Part shown: piece by piece, positions 7,726 through 13,680 of the stretch | Position numbering within the stretch: the first letter of the stretch is position 1 | Layout of the letters: every line of letters begins with the position of its first letter | Source of the DNA: Nitrospinota bacterium | Lineage (GTDB): Bacteria; Nitrospinota; Nitrospinia; UBA9942 | NCBI GenBank assembly: GCA_003489165.1 | Contig: DNJG01000140.1 | Span: 1-13,680, forward strand | Direction of reading: 5' to 3' | DNA length: 13,680 nucleotides | Notes under the pieces: model-generated | Told to the model about the DNA's origin: nothing | Database searches by the model: none | The model's input: the letters and a program-made list of their open reading frames with translations, nothing else | Program-made: the position numbers and the translations under genes

Positions 7726-8682
7726 GTGACTAAGATGCTTGGGACAAGGGATGTTTATGGGGATGTCCTTATAGAATTGGGGACAGGAAATAAGGATATA
7801 GTTGTCCTTGATGCTGATTTGGCAAGCTCTACAAGGACAGCAAAATTTAAAAAGAAATTCTCTGACAGGTTCTTTAATATGGGTGTATCCGAGCAGGATA
7901 TGATGGGAACTGCCGCAGGGTTTGCCTCTGCAGGCAAGATTCCATTTGCCAGCACATTTGCTATATTTGCCACAGGGAGGGCGTGGGAACAGGTCAGACA
8001 GTCTATCTGTCTCCCAAAAATGAATGTAAAGATTGTTGCAACCCACGGAGGCATAACTGTCGGTGAAGACGGGGCATCACATCATTCTACTGAAGATATT
8101 GCACTTATGAGGGTGCTTCCAAATATGACAGTTATTATCCCTGCTGATGGCTATGAGGCAGGGGCTGCTATAAAGGCAGCAGTAAAATACAGGGGACCTG
8201 TATTTATAAGATTATCAAGGGAGAAATTTCCTGTCCTGTATCCTGAAAATTGCGAGTTTGAAATAGGGAAGGCAAAGGTTCATAGTATTGGCGAAGATGC
8301 CACAATCATCTCTTGCGGGTTAATGGTTCACATGTCTCTTGAAGCAGCCGAGGAGCTTAAAAAAGATGGTTTGAATGTAGGCGTTATAAATATGTCCACT
8401 ATAAAACCCCTTGATACTGATGCAGTATTAAATGCGGCAAGAATCAGCGGTGCAATAGTTACTGCTGAGGAGCATTCTATAATTGGCGGGCTTGGCGGTG
8501 CGGTTGCTGAGGTATTATCAGAGAACGAGCCGGTTCCCTTAAAACGGGTCGGTATAAATGATAAATTTGGAATGTCAGGAAGCACAGTTGATTTATTGAA
8601 ACATTACGGATTGACAAAAGAAACTGTTAAAGAAGCAGTTCATCATGTTATAAAAATGAAGGGGATAAGAGTCAGAGATTAA
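7726..8682 (+). CDS. Transketolase, C-terminal (pyrimidine-binding) subunit
   Basis: 318 residues with the pyrimidine-binding and C-terminal transketolase domains. The catalytic Glu that activates the TPP aminopyrimidine is E56 in GVSEQDMMG. ATHGGITVGEDGASHHSTED (about 105-124) is the substrate and cofactor loop, RLSREKFPVL contacts substrate phosphate in the family, and IGGLGGAVAEVL (about 253-264) marks the C-terminal domain. The GTG at 7726 starts one base after the stop of the N-terminal subunit. An in-frame ATG at 7735 (MLGTRDVYG) is an alternative; neither has a strong Shine-Dalgarno, so re-initiation by coupled ribosomes is likely. A 1-deoxyxylulose-5-phosphate synthase is less likely because the two-gene split with these motifs is the transketolase form. 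Confidence 0.94.
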   Translation: MTKMLGTRDVYGDVLIELGTGNKDIVVLDADLASSTRTAKFKKKFSDRFFNMGVSEQDMMGTAAGFASAGKIPFASTFAIFATGRAWEQVRQSICLPKMNVKIVATHGGITVGEDGASHHSTEDIALMRVLPNMTVIIPADGYEAGAAIKAAVKYRGPVFIRLSREKFPVLYPENCEFEIGKAKVHSIGEDATIISCGLMVHMSLEAAEELKKDGLNVGVINMSTIKPLDTDAVLNAARISGAIVTAEEHSIIGGLGGAVAEVLSENEPVPLKRVGINDKFGMSGSTVDLLKHYGLTKETVKEAVHHVIKMKGIRVRD

Positions 8683-8687
8683 TCTTT

Positions 8688-8708
8688 TACTAATCCCTAA
8701 TCCCTGAT
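8688..8708. repeat. Heptanucleotide repeat between transketolase and ftsE
   Basis: Three heptads in register: TACTAAT, CCCTAAT, CCCTGAT. They fill most of the 28-bp spacer and end two bases before the ftsE ATG, so no Shine-Dalgarno is possible there. Confidence 0.65.
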
Positions 8709-8710
8709 AT

Positions 8711-9364
8711 ATGATTCAGTTATACCATGTCTCTAAAAGCTACAGCAATTATCAGGCACTCACAGACATAAGCCTCAGGGTAGAAAAGGGGGAGTTTTTA
8801 TATATAACAGGGCCAAGCGGTGCAGGCAAGACTACCCTCCTTAATATTGTATTCTGCGGTGTAAAGGCTGACCAGGGGCAGATAATTGTAAATGGAAAGA
8901 ATATCCTTAAACTAAAGGATTCCGACATACCATATTACAGAAGAGAAATCGGTGTGGTATTTCAGGATTTTAAACTCCTTCCTAAAAAGACAGTAGCTGA
9001 AAATATTGCCTTCGCACAGCGGGTGATAGGGGTAGGAAATAAGGAAATTAAAAAGAGGGTCTGGATGTTACTCAAGATGGTAGGGTTAAGCCACAAGAAA
9101 GATACCTTTCCTTTAAGGCTTTCAGGTGGTGAGCAGCAGAGGGTTGCAATAGCAAGGGCACTTATAAATGAGCCTCAGATAATCCTTGCTGACGAGCCTA
9201 CAGGTAATCTTGATTACGATATCTCAATGGAGATAATGAAGCTATTTGAAGATTCCAATACAAAGGGCGCTACAATAATTGTTGCTACACATAACAGAGA
9301 GATTTTAAAAAACTTCCCTCACAGGATAGTTAAGTTGAATCAAGGGAGAGTAGTTACAGAGTGA
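8711..9364 (+). CDS. ftsE: Cell-division ABC transporter ATPase FtsE
   Basis: 217 residues, the normal length. FtsE binds ATP and, with the membrane protein FtsX, regulates septal peptidoglycan hydrolases. Walker A GPSGAGKT (34-41), Q-loop Q85 in the FtsE-typical IGVVFQDFKLLP (80-91), signature LSGGEQQ (137-143), Walker B IILADEP (157-163) with D161 and E162, D-loop GNLD, and the switch His H194 in ATHN are all present, so it looks active. LolD is the nearest alternative but the VFQDFKLLPKKTVAEN wording favours FtsE. ATG at 8711 gives the normal N-terminus but has no Shine-Dalgarno, only repeat DNA. No ftsX follows; instead a minus-strand methyltransferase gene ends 5 bp after the FtsE stop. 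The gene probably shares the transketolase transcript. Confidence 0.93.
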   Translation: MIQLYHVSKSYSNYQALTDISLRVEKGEFLYITGPSGAGKTTLLNIVFCGVKADQGQIIVNGKNILKLKDSDIPYYRREIGVVFQDFKLLPKKTVAENIAFAQRVIGVGNKEIKKRVWMLLKMVGLSHKKDTFPLRLSGGEQQRVAIARALINEPQIILADEPTGNLDYDISMEIMKLFEDSNTKGATIIVATHNREILKNFPHRIVKLNQGRVVTE

Positions 9365-9369
9365 GTATA

Positions 9370-10017
9370 TCACCTGTCAGTCTTGACCTGCATCAGACAG
9401 TGATAAAAGGAGTGAAGCCCATTTTTTTCTTCCTCTATCTTTAAGACATTAAAAGCCTTTTTAAATAACTGCCTGATATCCTTTTTAGTAAAAAAATGGT
9501 CATAGTGGTTGTTATGAATCAGCCATTTTCTCTTTCGTTTCTCTCCTTCATAGTGCTTGAATTTTGTGCTGAACACTGAAAGAATAAAAAAAGCATCTTC
9601 TTTTAACACCATCCTGACATTTTCAATATATGTTTTCCAGTCCATCTTTTTTATATGATGGAGACAGCCATAATCTATAGCTATATCAAAAATATTGTGG
9701 GAAAAAGGGAGACTCAGTATATTACCAATAAAAAAATGGATATTTTTCTTAATCCCTTTTACTTTTGTGAATTTTTTTGCCTGTCTTATTGACAATAACT
9801 CCATATCAAATCCATAGGCATTATATCCATTTTCTGCAAAGAATATAGTATGCCTGCCCTCGCCGCAGCCTATATCAAGAATCTTTCCTTTGGGCTTTTC
9901 TTTTTTTATCTCTTTCAAAAATCTGACAACACTCCTTGTAGGTCTTTCTGTGGGCCATCCATGCTCACCTGTTTTATATGCCTCATTAAAAAATTTTCTT
10001 TGCCTTTTATATATCAT
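9370..10017 (-). CDS. Class I SAM-dependent methyltransferase, substrate unknown
   Basis: 215 residues with a clear Rossmann methyltransferase fold. Motif I is KILDIGCGEGRH (45-56), the acidic end of strand 2 is D71 in AYGFDME, the post-motif GNILSLPF (98-105) resembles the loop that binds the adenine, and IAIDYGCLHHI (112-122) is the motif IV region. The family is Methyltransf_11/25-like; small molecules (quinone-type, lipid, metalloid or antibiotic targets) are the usual substrates, none of which I can choose. It is very rich in Lys. Its DNA is conspicuously A+T-rich: 47 of the 60 bases at 9721-9780 are A or T. It converges on ftsE with 5 bp between stops and has no visible Shine-Dalgarno at the ATG at 10017, so an acquired gene is plausible. 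No restriction or defence partner is next to it. Confidence 0.85.
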   Translation of the reverse strand: MIYKRQRKFFNEAYKTGEHGWPTERPTRSVVRFLKEIKKEKPKGKILDIGCGEGRHTIFFAENGYNAYGFDMELLSIRQAKKFTKVKGIKKNIHFFIGNILSLPFSHNIFDIAIDYGCLHHIKKMDWKTYIENVRMVLKEDAFFILSVFSTKFKHYEGEKRKRKWLIHNNHYDHFFTKKDIRQLFKKAFNVLKIEEEKNGLHSFYHCLMQVKTDR

Positions 10018-10077
10018 TTTAGGGATACTATAGGATATTTATTGATTAGTCTTCAAGTATTTTTAAAAAATGAATAA

Positions 10078-11499
10078 ATGAAAATTAATCTTCTATCTTT
10101 TTTACTGACAGCGATATTTATTTTTAGTAGTCCAGCAAAGTGCGAGCCACAAAAAAAAATGCAAATTATTGCTTTAGAAAAACAAATAACAACACAGAAT
10201 AAGGGACATATCCTTACAAATACCGGTGTATGGTCGCCGGATAGTAATTGGATTGTATATGACACCCGCTCCGACCCGTCAGGTGATGTTTTTGACGGCT
10301 CAACTATTGAGGTGGTCAATATTCATACAGGCAAGGTTAAGGTGCTTTATCACTCAACTAATGGTGCATACTGTGGTGTTGCTACCTTTCATCCGCATGA
10401 TAATAAGGTTGTCTTCATACTCGGCCCGGAACGTCCTACAGCCGACTGGCAATACAGTGCCAGCCACCGTCAGGGTGTTATTGTGGATGTATTTCATCCT
10501 GATATAGCAATCAATCTTGATGCCCGTGATTTAACACCACCGTTCACTCCGGGTGCTCTGCGCGGCGGTTCTCATGTCCATGTATGGGATGCTAATGGAG
10601 AGTGGGTCAGCTTTACTTATGAGGACCATACCTTGTCACAGTTTAAGGAGGAAACATCTGAGCATGAAATCAATCTCCGTAATGTGGGTATCAGTGCCCC
10701 ACTTGGAAGAGTTCATGTGAAGAAAGAGCATCCAAGAAACCATGATGGCGAATTTTCTTCTGTAGTTGTCACCCGAACAACTGCAAACCCAAAGCCGGGT
10801 TCTGATGAAATTAAAAAAGCCTTTGAAGAAGGCTGGGTTGGGACAAACGGCTATTTGCGTTCTGATGGCAGTCGGCAGAGACGGGCACTGGCATTTCAGG
10901 GGAATATTGTTACAGTAAAGGGTGAAACAATTTCTGAAGTGTTTATTGTAGATTTGCCTGAAGATATAACCTTGTCGGGTGATGTGCCTATTTCAGGGAC
11001 TGAAACAAGGCGGCCATATCCTCCAAAAGGGACTATACAACGCAGGCTTACATATACTGCCGACCACAAATATCCCGGCATAGAGGGACCTCGGCACTGG
11101 CTTCGCAGTTCACCTGACGGCTCACTAATAGCATTCCTTATGAAGGATAATGATGGAATTGTTCAACTATGGACTATTTCGTCAAACGGCGGAGAGCCTT
11201 TACAGCTCACACACAATCCATGGTCAATAGCATCAGCTTTTACATGGAGTCCAGACGGCAGTTATATTGCTCATGTTATGGATAACAGTGTGGCAATGAC
11301 TGAAGTTGCTACTGGTAAAACACTCAGACTTACACCTCGCAGTGATGATGTAAATGCACCGAGGCCTGAAGCCTGTGTTTTTTCACCCGATGGCAAGAAG
11401 ATTGCCTATATCCGCCGTGTGCCATCAGATGAAAAGGTTTATAATCAGATATTCGTAGTAACTTTGAAAAAAAATATGATTAAACCACTGAGACACTGA
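10078..11499 (+). CDS. Exported DUF3748 (YidR-like) beta-propeller protein
   Basis: 473 residues. I recognise the DUF3748/YidR pattern: TNTGVWSPDSNWIVYDTRSDPSGDVFDG (47-74), DWQYSASHRQGVIVD (123-137), NLDARDLTPPFTPGALRGGSHVHVW (146-170), HPRNHDGEFSSVVVTRT (218-234) and GSDEIKKAFEEGWVG (241-255). It is a TolB/PD40-type propeller with SPDG-type blades at 52-60, 344-353, 390-400 and 435-444. Residues 1-20 are a likely signal peptide (MKINLLSFLL...), so it probably acts in the periplasm; C22 does not sit in a convincing lipobox. The function of DUF3748 is not established. Next on the same strand is a sodium:solute symporter, suggesting that the protein binds or processes the transported solute. 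The last residues (PLRH) and the stop are written by a tandem repeat, so the original C-terminus may have differed. No Shine-Dalgarno is seen before ATG 10078. Confidence 0.85.
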   Translation: MKINLLSFLLTAIFIFSSPAKCEPQKKMQIIALEKQITTQNKGHILTNTGVWSPDSNWIVYDTRSDPSGDVFDGSTIEVVNIHTGKVKVLYHSTNGAYCGVATFHPHDNKVVFILGPERPTADWQYSASHRQGVIVDVFHPDIAINLDARDLTPPFTPGALRGGSHVHVWDANGEWVSFTYEDHTLSQFKEETSEHEINLRNVGISAPLGRVHVKKEHPRNHDGEFSSVVVTRTTANPKPGSDEIKKAFEEGWVGTNGYLRSDGSRQRRALAFQGNIVTVKGETISEVFIVDLPEDITLSGDVPISGTETRRPYPPKGTIQRRLTYTADHKYPGIEGPRHWLRSSPDGSLIAFLMKDNDGIVQLWTISSNGGEPLQLTHNPWSIASAFTWSPDGSYIAHVMDNSVAMTEVATGKTLRLTPRSDDVNAPRPEACVFSPDGKKIAYIRRVPSDEKVYNQIFVVTLKKNMIKPLRH

Positions 11500-11565
11500 G
11501 GCACTGAGAAAAATATAAATATTTTAAGAAGTTTTTAATATCTCTGTGTCTCTGTGCCCTCTGTG
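11486..11565. repeat. Octanucleotide tandem repeats in inverted arrangement
   Basis: Left arm: CACTGAGA, CACTGAGG, CACTGAGA in register (11486-11509). Right arm: TCTCTGTG, TCTCTGTG, CCCTCTGTG (11541-11565), whose reverse complement has the unit CACAGAGA, one base different from the left unit. An A+T-rich loop of about 31 bases separates them, so the whole is an imperfect hairpin of about 24-base arms. The left arm contains the TGA stop (11497-11499) of the DUF3748 gene; the right arm contains a GTG in frame with the symporter. No U-run follows, so it is a poor terminator. Confidence 0.75.
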
Positions 11566-11583
11566 GCAAAAAGGTATTTTAGA

Positions 11584-13065
11584 ATGAAAAGTTTGGCAAA
11601 TATTGATTTTATAATCCTGCTGATTTATCTCGCCAGCATGGTTGCAGTAGGCTTTTGGATAGGGCGAAAGAATCGCACCTCCGACCAATTCATGGCCGCT
11701 GGACGCTCTATTCCCGGTTGGGCAGTCGGTCTATCCATCTTCGGCACCTATGTAAGCAGTATCAGCTTTCTTGCTCTGCCGGGCAAGGCTTATGGCAGTA
11801 ACTGGAATGCCTTTGTCTTCAGTCTTTCAATTCCATTTACAACATGGCTTGCAGTCTGCTATTTTGTGCCATTTTACAGACGCAATGGTGAAGTCTCTGC
11901 CTACACCCATCTTGAAAATCGTTTTGGACCATGGGCGCGGACTTATGCAGTGATTTGCTATCTTTTAACCCAATTAGCTCGGATGGGCACAATTATGTAT
12001 TTACTGGCACTTGCACTGGCGCCAATAACGGGCTGGAATGTTGTCTCACTGATTCTTATTACAGGCATAATTGTTATTGCTTATACACTTGTTGGCGGTA
12101 TGGAGGCAGTCATCTGGACTGATGTAGTGCAGAGTTTTATATTAATCGGAGGTGCGTTTGCATGTGTAGTAATACTATTTTTCGGGATGCCGCAGGGATA
12201 TAGTCAGATTTTTCAGATTGCCGCCCGGCATGACAAATTCAGTCTTGGCAGCTTTAGTATGAGCATATCAGAATCAACATTCTGGGTTGTATTTATTTAT
12301 GGTATCTTTATAAATCTTCAAAACTTTGGCATTGACCAGAGCTATGTCCAGCGTTATGCCGCTGCACGGACAGATAAAGAGGCTGTAAAGAGTGTCTGGC
12401 TGGGTGGATTGCTTTATTTGCCCATCTCTGCACTCTTTTTCTTTATCGGGACACAGCTCTTTGCATATTATAATACTCAGCCTCAGCTTCTGCCGGCAGA
12501 GACTAAGCCTGACCAGGTTTTCCCCTATTTTATTGCAACAGGCCTGCCGATAGGTGTCGGCGGCCTTGTAATAGCCGCAGTATTTGCCGCTGCCCAGTCC
12601 ACACTCTCAAGCTCCATCAATTGTTCTGCCACACTGATTCTCTGCGATTTATACAAACGCTATATCCGTCCATGTGCCACCGAGAAGGAGTCCATGTTCA
12701 TACTTCGCATAGCAACTTTGTTTGTCGGTATTGCTGGAACACTTACTGCTCTGGCGATGATACATGTAAAGAGCGCACTTGATATGTGGTGGGAGCTTGC
12801 GAGTATATTCAGCGGCGGCATGCTGGGATTATTTCTGCTTGGCATCATATCCCGCCATGCAAAAAATCCTTCTGCAGTAACAGGTGTCATTATTGGCGTG
12901 CTGCTTATTTTCTGGATGAGCCTGTCACCGGCATGGACAGGAGATTTGGCTCGCTTCAGCAGTCCATTTCACAAATTCATGGTTATTGTTGTAGGGACAC
13001 TGACAATCCTACTGGTGGGACTACTAATAAGCCGATTGATACCTAAGGCAAAGAGGAAGGGGTGA
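11584..13065 (+). CDS. Sodium:solute symporter (SSS family)
   Basis: Secondary transporter with 13 or so hydrophobic segments over 493 residues. The first segment is IDFIILLIYLASMVAVGFWI. SSS hallmarks are the AGRSIPGWAVGLSIFGTYVSSISFLALPG block (TM1-TM2), the GGMEAVIWTDVVQSFIL signature, and AAAQSTLSSSINCSATL, where the Ser/Thr run is the usual second sodium site in TM8. Substrate cannot be fixed; SSS members carry sugars, sialic acid, amino acids, monocarboxylates or vitamins. I place the start at ATG 11584, which has AAAAGG nine bases upstream and gives MKSLANIDF. The longer reading from GTG 11554 adds ten residues (MPSVAKRYFR) encoded by repeat DNA and is unlikely. Local G+C is high (38 of 60 bases at 12541-12600), unlike the neighbouring methyltransferase. 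It forms a pair with the DUF3748 gene 84 bp upstream. Confidence 0.93.
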   Translation: MKSLANIDFIILLIYLASMVAVGFWIGRKNRTSDQFMAAGRSIPGWAVGLSIFGTYVSSISFLALPGKAYGSNWNAFVFSLSIPFTTWLAVCYFVPFYRRNGEVSAYTHLENRFGPWARTYAVICYLLTQLARMGTIMYLLALALAPITGWNVVSLILITGIIVIAYTLVGGMEAVIWTDVVQSFILIGGAFACVVILFFGMPQGYSQIFQIAARHDKFSLGSFSMSISESTFWVVFIYGIFINLQNFGIDQSYVQRYAAARTDKEAVKSVWLGGLLYLPISALFFFIGTQLFAYYNTQPQLLPAETKPDQVFPYFIATGLPIGVGGLVIAAVFAAAQSTLSSSINCSATLILCDLYKRYIRPCATEKESMFILRIATLFVGIAGTLTALAMIHVKSALDMWWELASIFSGGMLGLFLLGIISRHAKNPSAVTGVIIGVLLIFWMSLSPAWTGDLARFSSPFHKFMVIVVGTLTILLVGLLISRLIPKAKRKG

Positions 13066-13103
13066 ATCACGGATTTTGGGGCACTTCTAATTGTTTCATC
13101 AAA

Positions 13104-13145
13104 TTCACCCCGTTAGAAGTAATAGGTAATTTCTAACGGGGTGAA
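13104..13145. repeat. Perfect 15-bp inverted repeat (hairpin)
   Basis: TTCACCCCGTTAGAA at 13104-13118 and its exact reverse complement TTCTAACGGGGTGAA at 13131-13145 enclose a 12-base loop. No U-run follows directly, so it is not a standard intrinsic terminator, although it is well placed to end the symporter transcript. It ends one base before a promoter -35 box. It may be an operator, a mobile-element remnant or a dispersed repeat. Confidence 0.8.
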
Positions 13146-13146
13146 C

Positions 13147-13174
13147 TTGACAAAAGGTTTTTTGGGTATATATT
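13147..13174 (+). promoter_or_regulatory. Sigma-70-type promoter for the ferritin-like gene
   Basis: A consensus -35 TTGACA (13147-13152), a 16-base spacer and TATATT (13169-13174) as -10. It lies 70 bp before the start codon, in the only intergenic stretch before this gene, and leaves a leader of roughly 60 bases. The remaining parts of the 179-bp spacer (13066-13103 and 13175-13229) show nothing recognisable. Confidence 0.55.
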
Positions 13175-13244
13175 TAAAACCGTAGAGATTATTTCTTGTC
13201 TCATGGGTTCAGCCAATATTTATTAAGATAGGAGGGGAGGGATA

Positions 13245-13680
13245 ATGAAAAAAGATAACAATATTGTTCTGGAGATTTTAAAACAGGCAATGGAATCTGA
13301 AAAAGAGGGATATGAATTTTATATCCAAGCCTCCGCAATTACAAAGGATCCAAAGGGGAAGGAGATGTTTAAATATCTGGCAAGAGATGAAACAGACCAC
13401 TTTAAGACCCTTGAGGATGCGTATAACAGATTGAAGGGTGGTGAAGGGCAGGGTTCTAATACAATTGGGCATAAACAGAAGGAAAAGGGGTTTTTGATTG
13501 ATAGCAGCCTCCTGCTCAAGGGGGATAGCGGAGATTTAAAGGCATTGAATATAGCCATGAAAATAGAGGAGGAAGCTCAAGAGTTTTATGCAAAGTCTGC
13601 CGAGAAGGCAAAGCAATCTGATATCCGTGATATATTTTTAAAACTATCAGATATGGAGAAGAATCATTATGATCTCCTTA
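13245..13680 (+). CDS. Ferritin-like / rubrerythrin-type di-iron protein, N-terminal part (cut by window end)
   Basis: 145 residues are present and the frame stays open at the right edge. Two similar helical hairpins are seen: residues 8-62 with EKEGYEFY (19-26) and DETDHFKTLE (48-57), and 98-145 with IEEEAQEFY (107-115) and MEKNHYDLL (137-145). Each half carries an E....Y helix and an ExxH motif (E49-H52, E138-H141), the ligand layout of ferritin-like di-iron sites. Rubrerythrins of this kind reduce peroxide or handle iron in anaerobes and microaerophiles. The two halves are joined by a loop of about 35 residues (64-97), longer than in ferritin. Whether a rubredoxin or another domain follows cannot be seen. 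ATG 13245 is strongly supported by AGGAGGGGAGG at 13230-13240 and by the promoter upstream. Confidence 0.88.
   Translation, partial: MKKDNNIVLEILKQAMESEKEGYEFYIQASAITKDPKGKEMFKYLARDETDHFKTLEDAYNRLKGGEGQGSNTIGHKQKEKGFLIDSSLLLKGDSGDLKALNIAMKIEEEAQEFYAKSAEKAKQSDIRDIFLKLSDMEKNHYDLL

Noticed and set aside
7639..8046. Minus-strand open frames over the transketolase genes
   Set aside because: They are shadows of well-conserved transketolase codons; the Cys/Pro-rich translations are typical of antisense frames.
9370..10017. Methyltransferase as part of a restriction or phage-defence system
   Set aside because: No endonuclease, helicase or specificity gene is nearby, and the motifs are those of small-molecule methyltransferases, not DNA methyltransferases (no DPPY/NPPY).
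11554..11583. GTG start giving the symporter ten extra residues
   Set aside because: The GTG and following codons are part of the TCTCTGTG repeat; ATG 11584 has a better upstream purine stretch and the normal N-terminus.
13104..13170. Hairpin as an intrinsic terminator
   Set aside because: The stem is good but the next bases are GAACTTGACA-like sequence, not a U-run; the nearest T-run starts about 12 bases later and belongs to the promoter spacer.

Overview
This window looks like chromosome from an uncultivated Gram-negative bacterium of moderate to low G+C. Split transketolase, an NtrY/NtrX-type two-component pair preceded by a DUF4390 protein, a MutS and an FtsE would fit Nitrospirota or a Desulfobacterota-like lineage. 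That placement rests on gene content and style only and is tentative. No RNA genes, CRISPR arrays, transposases or phage genes were seen.

Left half (1-6777, minus strand): five genes read right to left, probably as one transcription unit. They are mutS, a GalE-like NAD-dependent sugar-nucleotide epimerase, an exported DUF4390 protein, an NtrY-like membrane sensor kinase, and the start of an NtrX-like response regulator cut by the window edge. The DUF4390 stop and kinase start overlap by four bases (ATGA). The other junctions are 42-63 bp. Unit: DNA repair, envelope sugar metabolism and an envelope-sensing two-component system.

Middle (6778-9364, plus strand): a 125-bp divergent spacer leads into the two subunits of a split transketolase, one base apart, and then ftsE, the cell-division ABC ATPase. 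Its usual partner ftsX does not follow.

Right part (9365-13065) looks like an accessory insertion. It holds a very A+T-rich minus-strand class I methyltransferase, then a plus-strand pair: an exported DUF3748 (YidR-like) beta-propeller protein and a sodium:solute symporter, whose codons look richer in G+C than the neighbours. After a 179-bp spacer with a perfect 15-bp inverted repeat and a good sigma-70-type promoter comes the start of a ferritin-like/rubrerythrin-type protein, cut by the window end.

The main pattern not explained by genes is a set of short tandem repeats with a 7-base (once 8-base) period and unrelated unit sequences. They sit at most gene junctions and also in frame inside mutS and probably the DUF4390 gene. 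At two junctions they occupy the place where a Shine-Dalgarno sequence should be. At another they supply the stop codon of one gene and a spurious upstream start for the next.
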